Below, one piece after another: positions 12,166 through 20,508 of a DNA stretch of 43,690 nucleotides. The first letter of the stretch is position 1, and each line of letters opens with the position of its first letter. The notes under the pieces were generated by a model, which saw nothing but the letters and a program-made list of their open reading frames with translations, did no database searches and was not told where the DNA came from. Source of the DNA: Desulfovibrio sp. OttesenSCG-928-G15. GTDB taxonomy: Bacteria > Desulfobacterota > Desulfovibrionia > Desulfovibrionales > Desulfovibrionaceae. The position numbers were made by a program, and so were the translations under genes. The stretch lies in NCBI GenBank assembly GCA_030266525.1, contig JAJDIC010000009.1:1-43690 (forward strand), given 5' to 3'.

Positions 12166-12205
12166 AAAGCGGAAGGAGTGGGAAAGCCACCAATCCGCTT
12201 TTTTT
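12166..12205 (+). terminator. Intrinsic terminator upstream of carB
   Basis: AAAGCGGA (12166-12173) pairs with TCCGCTTT (12194-12201). An inner stem GTGG/CCAC (12178-12181 and 12187-12190) extends it, and the T-run continues to 12205. It lies just before the carB promoter and not after any visible plus-strand gene. It therefore either ends an unannotated small RNA or acts as an attenuator of a transcript that starts further upstream. Confidence 0.7.
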
Positions 12206-12214
12206 GTGTCTGAA

Positions 12215-12223
12215 TGCTATAGT
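12215..12223 (+). promoter_or_regulatory. Extended -10 promoter of carB
   Basis: TGC followed by TATAGT (12218-12223) matches the extended -10 pattern TGnTATAAT with one mismatch. No good -35 box lies at the right distance, as is common for extended -10 promoters. The predicted start is near 12230, about 50 nt before the carB ATG. Confidence 0.5.
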
Positions 12224-12282
12224 TATTATTACAAAAAACAGACCCAAGAACGAAACATACAGCAAGCAGAAAGGTTTCTCCC

Positions 12283-15200
12283 ATGCCCAAAAGAACTGAC
12301 CTCAAGCGGATTATGGTGATTGGTTCCGGCCCTATTGTTATCGGCCAGGCCGCAGAGTTTGACTATTCCGGCACTCAGGCGGTCAAGGCCCTGAAGGAAG
12401 AGGGCTATCAGGTAATTCTTGTGAATTCCAACCCTGCCACCATCATGACCGACCCCGGCCTTGCCGACAGAACCTATATTGAACCCATTGAGCCGGAAAC
12501 CGTAGCGGCAATTATCCGCCGTGAAAAGCCGGATGCTCTTTTGCCCACCATGGGCGGGCAAACCGGCCTGAACACCGCGCTCAAACTTGCGGAATCCGGC
12601 CTGCTTGAGGAACTTGGTGTGGAACTGCTTGGCGCGGACAGCAAAACCATTGCCACAGCGGAAAGCCGGGAGCTTTTCCGGGCCTGCATGGAAAGCATCG
12701 GCCTGAAAATGCCCGCTTCCATCATTGCCAGGAACATGGACGATGTACGTAACGCAACAAAAGAGATAGCGTTTCCAATCATTCTTCGCCCCGCCTTTAC
12801 CCTGGGCGGAGCGGGGGGCGGCGTTGCCTACAATATGGAAGACCTGGAGGCGCTCGGATCTTCCGGCCTTTCCGCCAGCATGAAAAGTGAAGTGCTTGTC
12901 GAGCAGAGTGTGCTTGGCTGGAAGGAAATTGAAATTGAAATCATGCGCGACCGCAATGATCATCAAATCATCATCTGCTCTATTGAAAACTTTGACCCCA
13001 TGGGGGTGCACACGGGAGACTCCATAGCCATTGCCCCGGCTATGAGCCTGAGCGTTCAGGACCTGGAAACCATCATCACGGCGTCCAAAAAAGTGATGCG
13101 GGCCGTCAACATGCTGGGCGGCGCAAACATCCAGTACGCGCTCAACCCTGTGAACGGCGAGCTTGTGGTCATTGAGATGAACCCCAGGGTTTCGCGATCT
13201 TCTGCCCTTGCATCCAAGGCGACCGGCTTCCCCATTGCCCGCATTGCGGCAAAGCTGGCGGTTGGCTATACATTGGACGAATTGCAGGACGGGGCCAAGG
13301 GCACAACTTTGGCCCAGTATGCCGGAGAAATTGACTATGTAGTCTGCAAGGTGCCGCGCTTCACCTTTGAAAAATTCCCCGGTGCCAAAGACGAACTTAC
13401 CACCTCCATGAAGAGTGTGGGGGAATCGTTGAGCATGGGCGCAAGCTTCAAGGAAGCTCTGCAAAAGGGCCTTCGCTCCCTGGAAGCGGGCGTGTCCGGC
13501 TGGGGGCACAACTTCCGGGGCAAGCTGCCGGAACGTTCGGAAATAATACCCCTGCTGCGCGTGCCCAATTCCAAACGTATTTTCGCATTGCGCCACGCCA
13601 TGCTGATCGGCATGAGCGTAGCGGAAATTTATGAGGCTACTTCCATTGATCCCTGGTTCTTGAATGAACTCAAAGAGCTGGTGGATATGGAGCATGAACT
13701 GCGTGATTTTGCCCTGGCTAACGCCATGACCGCCGAAAACCCCGAACTGCAAAGCCTGATGCGTCGGGCCAAGGTAATGGGATTTTCTGACGCCCAGCTT
13801 GCTGAAATGTGGAAGCGCCCGGCCTCTGACGTGCGTAAACTTCGTATGACGCTTTCGGTGCTGCCTGAATCAGAAGCGGTGCAGACTTATGGCGGTAAAG
13901 CGGGTGCCTCTGATTCCTACTATTATTCCAGCTATCGTCAGGGCAAAGGCCATACTTTTTCCCAGGGCGGAAAAAAAGTCATTATCCTCGGCGGCGGGCC
14001 AAACCGCATAGGGCAGGGCATAGAATTTGACTATTGCTGCTGCCACGCTTCCTTTGCCCTGCGCGATGAAGGCGTACTTTCCATCATGGTCAATTCCAAC
14101 CCGGAAACGGTTTCCACAGACTTTGACACTTCCGACAGGTTGTATTTTGAACCCCTGACCTTTGAAGATGTGATGAACATTGTGGAAGTGGAAAAGCCGG
14201 ACGGCGTGATTGTCCAGTTTGGCGGACAAACCCCGCTGAATCTGGCTGTGCCGCTTATGCGTGCCGGGGTACCTATTATCGGCACCTCGCCGGATTCCAT
14301 TGACCGCGCGGAAGACCGGGAGCGTTTTCAGGCGCTTATCAATAAACTCGGCCTGTTGCAGCCCGCAAACGCCATTGCCGTGAACCCGCAGGAAGCCATG
14401 GCCGCTGCCCGCGAAATAGGCTTCCCGGTAGTGGTTCGCCCCTCTTATGTGTTGGGCGGCAGGGCCATGATGGTCGTGTATGATGAGAGTCAGTTAAAAA
14501 GCTACTTTGCCGAAGTGTTGTGCGACGACGCGCCTGAGCACCCCATCCTGATTGACAAGTTTCTTGAGCATGCCACTGAAGTGGATGTAGACGCCCTTTC
14601 TGACGGGGAAGAAACCTATGTTGCCGGTATTATGGAGCATATAGAGGAAGCGGGCATTCACTCCGGTGACTCGGCCTGCGTGTTGCCGGCGCACACCCTG
14701 CCTGAAAACATTATTGCCGAAATATCGCGCCAAACGGTGGCCCTGGCAAAAGAGCTGAATGTTATCGGCCTCATGAACATCCAGTTTGCGGTAAAGGAAG
14801 GGCAGGTATACATTCTTGAAGTTAACCCCCGCGCTTCGCGTACCGCGCCATTTGTTTCAAAGGCAACCGGGGTACCGCTTCCCCGCCTTGCCACGCAAAT
14901 CATGCTGGGCGCGAAGATTCGCGACCTCAAGCCCTGGGAGTCGTGCAAAACCGGGTATGTTTCGGTCAAAGAAGCCGTATTCCCCTTTAACCGCTTCCCC
15001 GGTGTAGACATTCTGTTAGGACCGGAAATGAAATCAACCGGCGAAGTCATGGGGATTGCCTCGTCCTTTGCCGAAGCCTTCATGAAGGGACAGCTTGCGG
15101 GTGGTTCGCGCCTGCCGCAGAGCGGCAAGGTGTTTATTTCGGTGAATGACCACGACAAGCCTTTGGTCGCGCCGCTGGCCAAAGCCTTTCACGACCTCGG

Positions 15201-15519
15201 CTTTGAAGTGCTGGCTACTTCCGGCACGGCCAAGCTGATTACCGGTCAGGGCATACCCGCCACTCCGGTGATGAAAGTATATGAAGGAAGGCCGAATATA
15301 GTAGACCTGATCAAGAACGGCGAAGTGGCCCTGGTAGTCAACACGGCCTCGGGCAAGCTGACAGTGCAGGACTCGCGCTCCATTCGCCAGAACACCTTGC
15401 TGTACGGCGTACCGTACTCGACAACCCTGGAGGGAGCCAAAGCCATTTCCATGGCCATTGCCGACTCCAAGGAGCACGGTTTGAATGTCCGTAGTTTGCA
15501 GGAGTATTATGGTGAATAG
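12283..15519 (+). CDS. carB: Carbamoyl-phosphate synthase large subunit
   Basis: This 1078-aa protein makes carbamoyl phosphate from bicarbonate, ATP and ammonia supplied by CarA, for pyrimidine and arginine synthesis. The two homologous ATP-grasp halves are visible. The first starts VIGSGPIVIGQAAEFDYSG and has the ATP-grasp glycine loop LGGAGGGVAYN. The second starts with ILGGGPNRIGQGIEFDYCC near residue 568. EMNPRVSRSSALASKATG and EVNPRASRTAPFVSKATG are the paired metal-binding loops. The C-terminal MGS-like allosteric domain (LATSGTAKLI near residue 970) is complete. Length matches E. coli CarB closely. The start has AAAGG 8 nt upstream. carA is not adjacent, so the subunits are encoded apart. 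It converges on recN. Confidence 0.99.
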   Translation: MPKRTDLKRIMVIGSGPIVIGQAAEFDYSGTQAVKALKEEGYQVILVNSNPATIMTDPGLADRTYIEPIEPETVAAIIRREKPDALLPTMGGQTGLNTALKLAESGLLEELGVELLGADSKTIATAESRELFRACMESIGLKMPASIIARNMDDVRNATKEIAFPIILRPAFTLGGAGGGVAYNMEDLEALGSSGLSASMKSEVLVEQSVLGWKEIEIEIMRDRNDHQIIICSIENFDPMGVHTGDSIAIAPAMSLSVQDLETIITASKKVMRAVNMLGGANIQYALNPVNGELVVIEMNPRVSRSSALASKATGFPIARIAAKLAVGYTLDELQDGAKGTTLAQYAGEIDYVVCKVPRFTFEKFPGAKDELTTSMKSVGESLSMGASFKEALQKGLRSLEAGVSGWGHNFRGKLPERSEIIPLLRVPNSKRIFALRHAMLIGMSVAEIYEATSIDPWFLNELKELVDMEHELRDFALANAMTAENPELQSLMRRAKVMGFSDAQLAEMWKRPASDVRKLRMTLSVLPESEAVQTYGGKAGASDSYYYSSYRQGKGHTFSQGGKKVIILGGGPNRIGQGIEFDYCCCHASFALRDEGVLSIMVNSNPETVSTDFDTSDRLYFEPLTFEDVMNIVEVEKPDGVIVQFGGQTPLNLAVPLMRAGVPIIGTSPDSIDRAEDRERFQALINKLGLLQPANAIAVNPQEAMAAAREIGFPVVVRPSYVLGGRAMMVVYDESQLKSYFAEVLCDDAPEHPILIDKFLEHATEVDVDALSDGEETYVAGIMEHIEEAGIHSGDSACVLPAHTLPENIIAEISRQTVALAKELNVIGLMNIQFAVKEGQVYILEVNPRASRTAPFVSKATGVPLPRLATQIMLGAKIRDLKPWESCKTGYVSVKEAVFPFNRFPGVDILLGPEMKSTGEVMGIASSFAEAFMKGQLAGGSRLPQSGKVFISVNDHDKPLVAPLAKAFHDLGFEVLATSGTAKLITGQGIPATPVMKVYEGRPNIVDLIKNGEVALVVNTASGKLTVQDSRSIRQNTLLYGVPYSTTLEGAKAISMAIADSKEHGLNVRSLQEYYGE

Positions 15520-15536
15520 ACTTGTTTGATATGCCT

Positions 15537-15576
15537 TGGGGCGTCCAGAGGCGGCTCTGCCACTCTGGACGCCCCA
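15537..15576. terminator. Large inverted repeat between convergent carB and recN
   Basis: TGGGGCGTCCAGAG (15537-15550) and CTCTGGACGCCCCA (15563-15576) form a 14-bp perfect stem with a 12-nt loop. It lies 18 nt after the carB stop. Neither strand has a T-tract after the stem. Its position between convergent genes suggests a 3' end or RNA-stability element, and intrinsic termination may be weak. Confidence 0.55.
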
Positions 15577-15638
15577 CGCCTGGATGTGGCAACAGATGGT
15601 GAAAAGCCGGAGTGCCGACTTATCTGAAGAAAACGCCC

Positions 15639-17222
15639 TTACTTTTCCTGTCCAGCCATGCGAGACAGCTCCTGGGAGATCTCGTCCGGTGCGAGTCGGG
15701 TGCAGCGGGTGAAGGTTTCTTCGTCGTGTACGTCTTTGGATACCACAAAGTGGCGGGAGGCGTGGGCGGCAAGCTGCGGCCAGTGGGTGATGAGAAGCAT
15801 TTGGCGGGAGGCCGAGAGTTTGTCCAGGCTTTCTGCCACGCGGTTCAGGGTAAGGCCGCCAACGCCGGAGTCCACTTCGTCGAAGATAAGAGTGGGCGTT
15901 TCGGAGCCTGTTTTGCTCATAAGGCTGACAACAGCCAGGAGGAATCGGGAGAGTTCCCCGCCGGAGGCGATGCGGTCCAGGGCCTGGGGTGGCTGGCCGG
16001 GGTTTGGCTGCCACAGGATGCGCGCCCTCTGCTCCAGCAATTCCGGTTGTTTTTTATACAAAACATGCGGTGTAAACTCGAAAAAAACGCGCACATGGTC
16101 GGAAAAGCCCAGTTCTTTCAGCTCGGCCTGGATGGCATCGGCGAGAATGACACCTGCGTTTTCTCTGGCGGGGTTTAATTCTGTCAGCAGCCTGGACAGG
16201 GCTTCGCACAGGCGCTGTTCCTCTCGCACCAATTCTTTACGTTCTATTTCACAACTATCTAAAAAGATTATATTTTCTTCGATTTCCTGACGCAGGGCAA
16301 AGATGGAGCTCAAGGAACGCTTTAACTTTCGTTTCAGTTGAGCCAAAGCGTAGAGTCGTTCTTCAATGGCGTCCATGTCTGTTTCCTGTGACGCATGGCG
16401 CAGGGCGGAGCGCAGGCTGGATTCCATGTCTTGCAGGGCGACGCGCATTTCCACAAGCTGCCCGGCGTGTGGGGAAAAATCGTCCAGAACGCCCGCCAGG
16501 ACGGAAATGTTTTTTTCAAGCGTCGTCAGGCGTTTGAGCATTCCAGGGCCTTCATCATCACCAAGCAGGGCGACCAGGGCGAGATTTGCGCTGCCGGAGA
16601 TGTCTGCCTGATTGCGAGCGGCGGCCCTCTGGTTTTCCAACTCTTCTTCTTCTCCCGGTTTGGGCGCAACCTTTTCAATTTCCGCAAGCTGGTATTCCAG
16701 CACGTCGCGCTTGTCTTCCAGGGAAAGGCGCGAACGGTCCAGGGCGTCAATTTTGGCTGCCAGGTCCGAAAGGTCCTTGAGCAAGGTGTCTTTTGCGTGC
16801 AAGAGGTCTGGCCGGTTGAGAAAATCGTCCAGAATAGCGGCTTGAAAAGCGGGTTGCAGCAGTTTTTGCTGCCCGTGCTGGCTGGTGTGCAGAATGAGAC
16901 GGGGGCGAAGGTCGCGTATACTTTCCTGAGAAACCAGACGGTCGTTCTTGTACAGGCGGCTGCGTCCGCTTTCGGCTGCAAGCTCACGCCGCAGAATACA
17001 TTCTTCTCCGTCCAGTATGAACAGGGCTTCTACAACGGCCCGTTCTTTTCCGGGGCGCACCATGTCCGTACCCAGCCGGTCGCCGGTAAGGAAATTCAGG
17101 GCTTTCAGAATAAAGCTTTTGCCTGCGCCGGTTTCGCCGGTAAGCACATTCATGCCCGGTGAGAGTTCTATTTCCAGGTCTTCGATAAGGGCGAGGTTTC
17201 GGATGCGCAACAGTTCAAGCAT
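15639..17222 (-). CDS. recN: DNA repair protein RecN
   Basis: This 527-aa SMC-like ATPase takes part in double-strand break repair. Walker A GETGAGKS is at residues 29-36, the ABC-type signature SGGELS at 420-425, and Walker B LIFDEVD at about 445-451. A long charged coiled-coil arm lies between them, around residues 150-360. The protein is slightly shorter than E. coli RecN. A longer frame upstream to 17312 overlaps the preceding permease gene; I chose the ATG at 17222 because MLELLRIRNLALIED is the conserved N-terminus and AGGA lies 6-7 nt upstream. It sits 28 nt after the permease stop, as the last gene of a minus-strand run that also contains RdgC-like genes. Confidence 0.96.
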   Translation of the reverse strand: MLELLRIRNLALIEDLEIELSPGMNVLTGETGAGKSFILKALNFLTGDRLGTDMVRPGKERAVVEALFILDGEECILRRELAAESGRSRLYKNDRLVSQESIRDLRPRLILHTSQHGQQKLLQPAFQAAILDDFLNRPDLLHAKDTLLKDLSDLAAKIDALDRSRLSLEDKRDVLEYQLAEIEKVAPKPGEEEELENQRAAARNQADISGSANLALVALLGDDEGPGMLKRLTTLEKNISVLAGVLDDFSPHAGQLVEMRVALQDMESSLRSALRHASQETDMDAIEERLYALAQLKRKLKRSLSSIFALRQEIEENIIFLDSCEIERKELVREEQRLCEALSRLLTELNPARENAGVILADAIQAELKELGFSDHVRVFFEFTPHVLYKKQPELLEQRARILWQPNPGQPPQALDRIASGGELSRFLLAVVSLMSKTGSETPTLIFDEVDSGVGGLTLNRVAESLDKLSASRQMLLITHWPQLAAHASRHFVVSKDVHDEETFTRCTRLAPDEISQELSRMAGQEK

Positions 17223-17250
17223 GATTTTTCCTGAAAAAGTACGTTCCGTT

Positions 17251-18090
17251 TTATCTGGCAATGCGGGGGTCAAGAATGTCGCGCAGGCCTTCGCCAAGAA
17301 GGTTGTAACCAAGAACAGTCAGCAAGATGGCAAGCCCGGGAAAAAGTGAGAGCCACCAGGCCACACCAAGGGTCTGTTTGCCGAGTATCAGGATGTTGCC
17401 CCAGCTTGGCAGCGGGTATTCCACGCCGATTCCAAGAAACGACAGGCCGGATTCAAGAAGAATGGCCCCGGCAATGCCCAGCATGGCGGACACAAGTACC
17501 GGAGCCATGGCATTGGGCAGGATATGACGCAGAAGTATTCTGGCTGTGCTGGCACCAGAAAGGCGCGCGGCAAGAACAAAGTCACGCTCGCGAAGGGATA
17601 GGGTTTCTGCCCTGACCAGGCGGGCAATGCCCATCCAGGAAGTCAGCCCGATGATGATCATGATGTTCACAATGCTTTGTCCGAGAAAGGCAATGACAGC
17701 CAGAATGAGAAAAAAAGACGGGAAGCAGAGCATGATGTCCACAAAGCGCATGATGCACTCATCCACAATGCCCCGGAAATACCCGGCAATCAGGCCAAGG
17801 GTTACGCCGATGCTCACGCCGATACCAACGGACACAAAGCCAATCCATAAAGAAACCCTGGCCCCGAAAAGCATGCGTGAAAACACATCTCTGCCAAGGG
17901 AGTCGGTGCCGAAAAAGTGACTGGCGCTCGGGGGCAGCAATATGCTGGCGCTGTCGGGTAAAAGCGGATCGTGAGTGGCAATGAGCGGGGCAAAAATGGC
18001 CGCAAGGCTCATAATGCCCACGATACACGCGCCCATACCCAGGAGGCCGTAGCGGTTAACAAGGTAGGCAAGGCGTTTTTTGTCCGTCAT
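17251..18090 (-). CDS. Peptide/nickel-type ABC transporter permease (DppC/OppC family)
   Basis: This 279-aa inner-membrane permease has the OppC/DppC layout: an N-terminal segment near residues 15-38, a periplasmic linker with HFFGTDSLGRDVFSRMLFGAR, and about five further membrane helices. The EAA-like coupling motif RERDFVLAARLSGASTARI is followed by LLRHILPN, and the protein ends in the typical LLGEGLRDILDPR. It overlaps the upstream permease by 4 nt (ATGA), indicating translational coupling into a heterodimeric channel. No ATPase or family-typical substrate-binding gene is in the window, so those parts must be encoded elsewhere. The substrate (dipeptide, oligopeptide or nickel) cannot be told from the sequence. 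Confidence 0.93.
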   Translation of the reverse strand: MTDKKRLAYLVNRYGLLGMGACIVGIMSLAAIFAPLIATHDPLLPDSASILLPPSASHFFGTDSLGRDVFSRMLFGARVSLWIGFVSVGIGVSIGVTLGLIAGYFRGIVDECIMRFVDIMLCFPSFFLILAVIAFLGQSIVNIMIIIGLTSWMGIARLVRAETLSLRERDFVLAARLSGASTARILLRHILPNAMAPVLVSAMLGIAGAILLESGLSFLGIGVEYPLPSWGNILILGKQTLGVAWWLSLFPGLAILLTVLGYNLLGEGLRDILDPRIAR

Positions 18091-19190
18091 GACGCTGCCA
18101 TTGCCCTTTGTTCGCGGCTGAACGACGTGCGAATACGCGGGTCGGCAAGGCTGTAGCAGAAGTCTGCCAACAGGTTGCCCGCAAGGGTCAGACCCGCGCC
18201 AAGTACCAGGTTGCCCATGATCAGCGGATAGTCCCTGGCCATGACCGCGTTATAAAAGAGTTGCCCCATGCCGGGCAGGGAAAATATCTGTTCCAGAATG
18301 ACACTGCCGCCGATTAGCCCCGGTACGGAAAGCCCGAGCATGGTGATAAGGGGTAAAAGCGCGTTGGACAGGGCGTGTCTGAAAAGGATGGTGCGTTCCG
18401 GCAGTCCTTTGGCTCGTGCTGTCAGAATATAGTCCTGGCGTAATACTTCCAGTACGGACGAGCGTAAAAAGCGCGACCATCCGGCCAGGCTGCCGAAAGT
18501 GGCGACGAATACGGGCAGGGCAAGGTGCTTGGAAATATCGAGCATTTTCCCGAACAGGGAGAGAGAATCGTAATCCATGGAAGTGATGCCGGAAAGAGGA
18601 AGCCACTGCAGCTCAATGGAAAACTGTACCATAAGCAGCAGGGCTAGCCAGAATCCGGGCATGGAGAAGCCGAGAAAAACGAGTAAGGTGGTGCTTTTGT
18701 CAAAAAGGCTGCCGCGTTTTTTGGCAGCAATAACCCCGATGGGAATGGCAAAAATCAGGGTAAGCGCCAGGGTGCAGACGTTGAACCAGATGGTAAAGGG
18801 CAGACGTTCGGCAATTTTGTCGATAACCGGACGTGAGTCACTGCTCATGGAGTTGCCGAAATCCAGCCGGACAAGGCGCGACAGCCAGTCTGCATATTGC
18901 TGGTACAAGGGGCGATCAAGGCCGTAAAACTCTGCAAGACGCTGGTGGGCCTGGGCGTCGGCCATGGGGTTGAGGGTTGTTTCCATGTCCGTGGGAGAGC
19001 CCGGCGCGAGGTGGATTACGGTAAAACTGACCAGGGTAATACCCAGAAATACCGTTGCCAGCCAGAGCGTTTTTCGGGCAAGCCGCATGGCAAGCGCACC
19101 GCCGGGAAGAGGGCGCGCTGTTTTCGGCCTCAGAAAATACATGGTGCAGGCCACACCGGCGACAATGGCAAGAAGGATAACCCAGAACAT
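18087..19190 (-). CDS. Peptide/nickel-type ABC transporter permease (DppB/OppB family) with N-terminal extension
   Basis: This 367-aa permease partners the DppC-type protein immediately downstream. Conserved features are FLGITLVSFTVIHLAPGSP, YGLDRPLYQQYADWL, the DFGNSMSSDSRPV block, the coupling motif DYILTARAKGLPE and the end LLADFCYSLADPRI. The family usually begins near MRLARKTLWL, which here is residue 35. The annotated start adds about 34 residues containing another hydrophobic helix (VILLAIVAGVACTMYF) and a short Pro-rich linker. The ATG at 19190 lacks a good Shine-Dalgarno sequence, so a start at 19088 is possible, but the extension reads as a real membrane segment. It follows the RdgC-like pair after 73 nt. 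Confidence 0.92.
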   Translation of the reverse strand: MFWVILLAIVAGVACTMYFLRPKTARPLPGGALAMRLARKTLWLATVFLGITLVSFTVIHLAPGSPTDMETTLNPMADAQAHQRLAEFYGLDRPLYQQYADWLSRLVRLDFGNSMSSDSRPVIDKIAERLPFTIWFNVCTLALTLIFAIPIGVIAAKKRGSLFDKSTTLLVFLGFSMPGFWLALLLMVQFSIELQWLPLSGITSMDYDSLSLFGKMLDISKHLALPVFVATFGSLAGWSRFLRSSVLEVLRQDYILTARAKGLPERTILFRHALSNALLPLITMLGLSVPGLIGGSVILEQIFSLPGMGQLFYNAVMARDYPLIMGNLVLGAGLTLAGNLLADFCYSLADPRIRTSFSREQRAMAAS

Positions 19191-19263
19191 GGCAAACTGT
19201 TACCTGCTGAATACAAATACCTGTGAATACAAATCGGGAAGATTTTACCGCCTGTTACAGCTC

Positions 19264-19791
19264 TCAGGCAGCCATCCATTTACGCAAGTTCTGCACTTCT
19301 TCTTTCCAGCCCTTTTCGTCAAGCCTGATGTTCAGGAAAGAGCCATACACCACGTCGACCAACTCAAGGCAGCCTTCAACCAGGGCGATTTTCTCCAGCA
19401 AAAGGGCGTCCGGGTCTGCGTCATCGCGGTCAGATCTGTCTATTTTTGGCGTTTTCAGGCTGTTCAGGGTAAAGTCGGAGGCTTTGAGCGTCAGTTGCCA
19501 TTCTTCAGGGCCGCGCTCAAGGCGTAAAAGGGCGCGGGTGACTTTTTTCCCGGTGGTCAGGCCGAGTCTGGCTTCGCGCAATTCTGAATCCAGGCCGGAA
19601 ACGCTGGCCGTTTCCACATGGTCGCCTTCGCCTCCCTGGACGACGATACGCTGTTCCATGCTGACGGAAAAGGGCGTGCCTTTTTTGTCGTTAAAGATGC
19701 TTCCGGTGGCGCTGCGGAACCAGAGCCAGGTCAAAAATTCCTGCCCAAGAATAAGGTCGGTTGTTTCGCCAAGGTAAGGGGTATCGCTCAT
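19264..19791 (-). CDS. RdgC-like protein, C-terminal half encoded separately
   Basis: The protein is 175 aa. From memory of E. coli RdgC, the order of elements matches the C-terminal half of that protein. These are an LTxW-type segment (EFLTWLWFRSATG), a strand pair around FSVSMEQRIVV, a GKKVTRALLRLE block (RdgC: AGKLVTKLAL), a strand near WQLTLKASDFTLNSLKTPKI, an acidic linker (DRSDRDDADPDA) and a final helix. The start ATG lies 8 nt after the stop of the upstream RdgC N-half gene and in another frame, with a GAGAG Shine-Dalgarno sequence, so the two are translationally linked. RdgC binds dsDNA as a ring and restrains RecA. Whether the two halves assemble into such a ring is inference. Confidence 0.6.
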   Translation of the reverse strand: MSDTPYLGETTDLILGQEFLTWLWFRSATGSIFNDKKGTPFSVSMEQRIVVQGGEGDHVETASVSGLDSELREARLGLTTGKKVTRALLRLERGPEEWQLTLKASDFTLNSLKTPKIDRSDRDDADPDALLLEKIALVEGCLELVDVVYGSFLNIRLDEKGWKEEVQNLRKWMAA

Positions 19792-19799
19792 GGTTTCTC

Positions 19800-20408
19800 T
19801 CAGGCAAATTGGGTGGGTTCAAGGGTATCAAGCTCTTTCACATCGGCGCGGTGCAGTGCGGCAAGCTCATAGGGGGTTATGGGCGTGAGATGCAACTCAA
19901 AGGTCTTTATGAAAAGTTCTTCAAACATATCCAGCATTTTCTGCTGGGTAGAAGCAAAATACACCCGCGATTCCGCAGTGTTCCATATAACTTGAAATTC
20001 CGCCGGAATGGGTAAAAAGCGCATCCGAAGGCGCAGCATGACCTGCTCTTTCAATTCCTTTTTACGCTCGCGCGAAACGAATTTTTTGCCCATTTCGCGT
20101 AGTTGGGCTTCTTCTTTGCGCAGGGCAAGGGCCAGGTGCTTTTTTACCACTGCGGGCGGAACCCTGCGCGTATCAAGGCGCAGGCAGAATGCCAGGTATT
20201 CGCCTTTTTCAACCGGGGCCAGGGCAAAGCTGGTATCCAGCATATCTTCAAACGAGGTCCATCCAAAAGAGCGTTCTTCCGGCAGTTCGTCTATGTCAGT
20301 GAAGCTGTTTTTACGCAGCCTGTCAGGCACTTCGGCCCAAAGGGAAGAGGCGACCGGATCGGTAATGCGGTAGCGGGTAAAGCTGGTGCTTGTTTTGAGA
20401 AAAGACAT
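19800..20408 (-). CDS. rdgC: RdgC-like recombination-associated protein, N-terminal half
   Basis: The protein is 202 aa. Family hallmarks are the FGW motif (RSFGWTSFEDML, RdgC: KFGWVPPL), the helix RRVPPAVVKKHLALALRKEE, the basic stretch GKKFVSRERKKELKEQVMLRL (RdgC: GRKVGRKEKKxLK) and a strand with VYFASTQQKMLDMFEELFIKTF (RdgC: VDAASAKKAE). E. coli RdgC is about 303 aa as one chain; here the chain stops after the N-terminal part and the rest continues in the next gene. GGA lies 6 nt before the ATG at 20408. It is about 100 nt downstream of the lipoprotein gene and in a run leading to recN, which fits a recombination context. Confidence 0.65.
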   Translation of the reverse strand: MSFLKTSTSFTRYRITDPVASSLWAEVPDRLRKNSFTDIDELPEERSFGWTSFEDMLDTSFALAPVEKGEYLAFCLRLDTRRVPPAVVKKHLALALRKEEAQLREMGKKFVSRERKKELKEQVMLRLRMRFLPIPAEFQVIWNTAESRVYFASTQQKMLDMFEELFIKTFELHLTPITPYELAALHRADVKELDTLEPTQFA

Positions 20409-20508
20409 GCTGTTTCCTTTGTGTGCGCCTGGTTAGGCAAATGCCGCCGAACAGGTGTTGCAGACGCGAGAAGCCATTGGGGTTGTCGTTTGGCGTTATT
20501 ACACGCTT

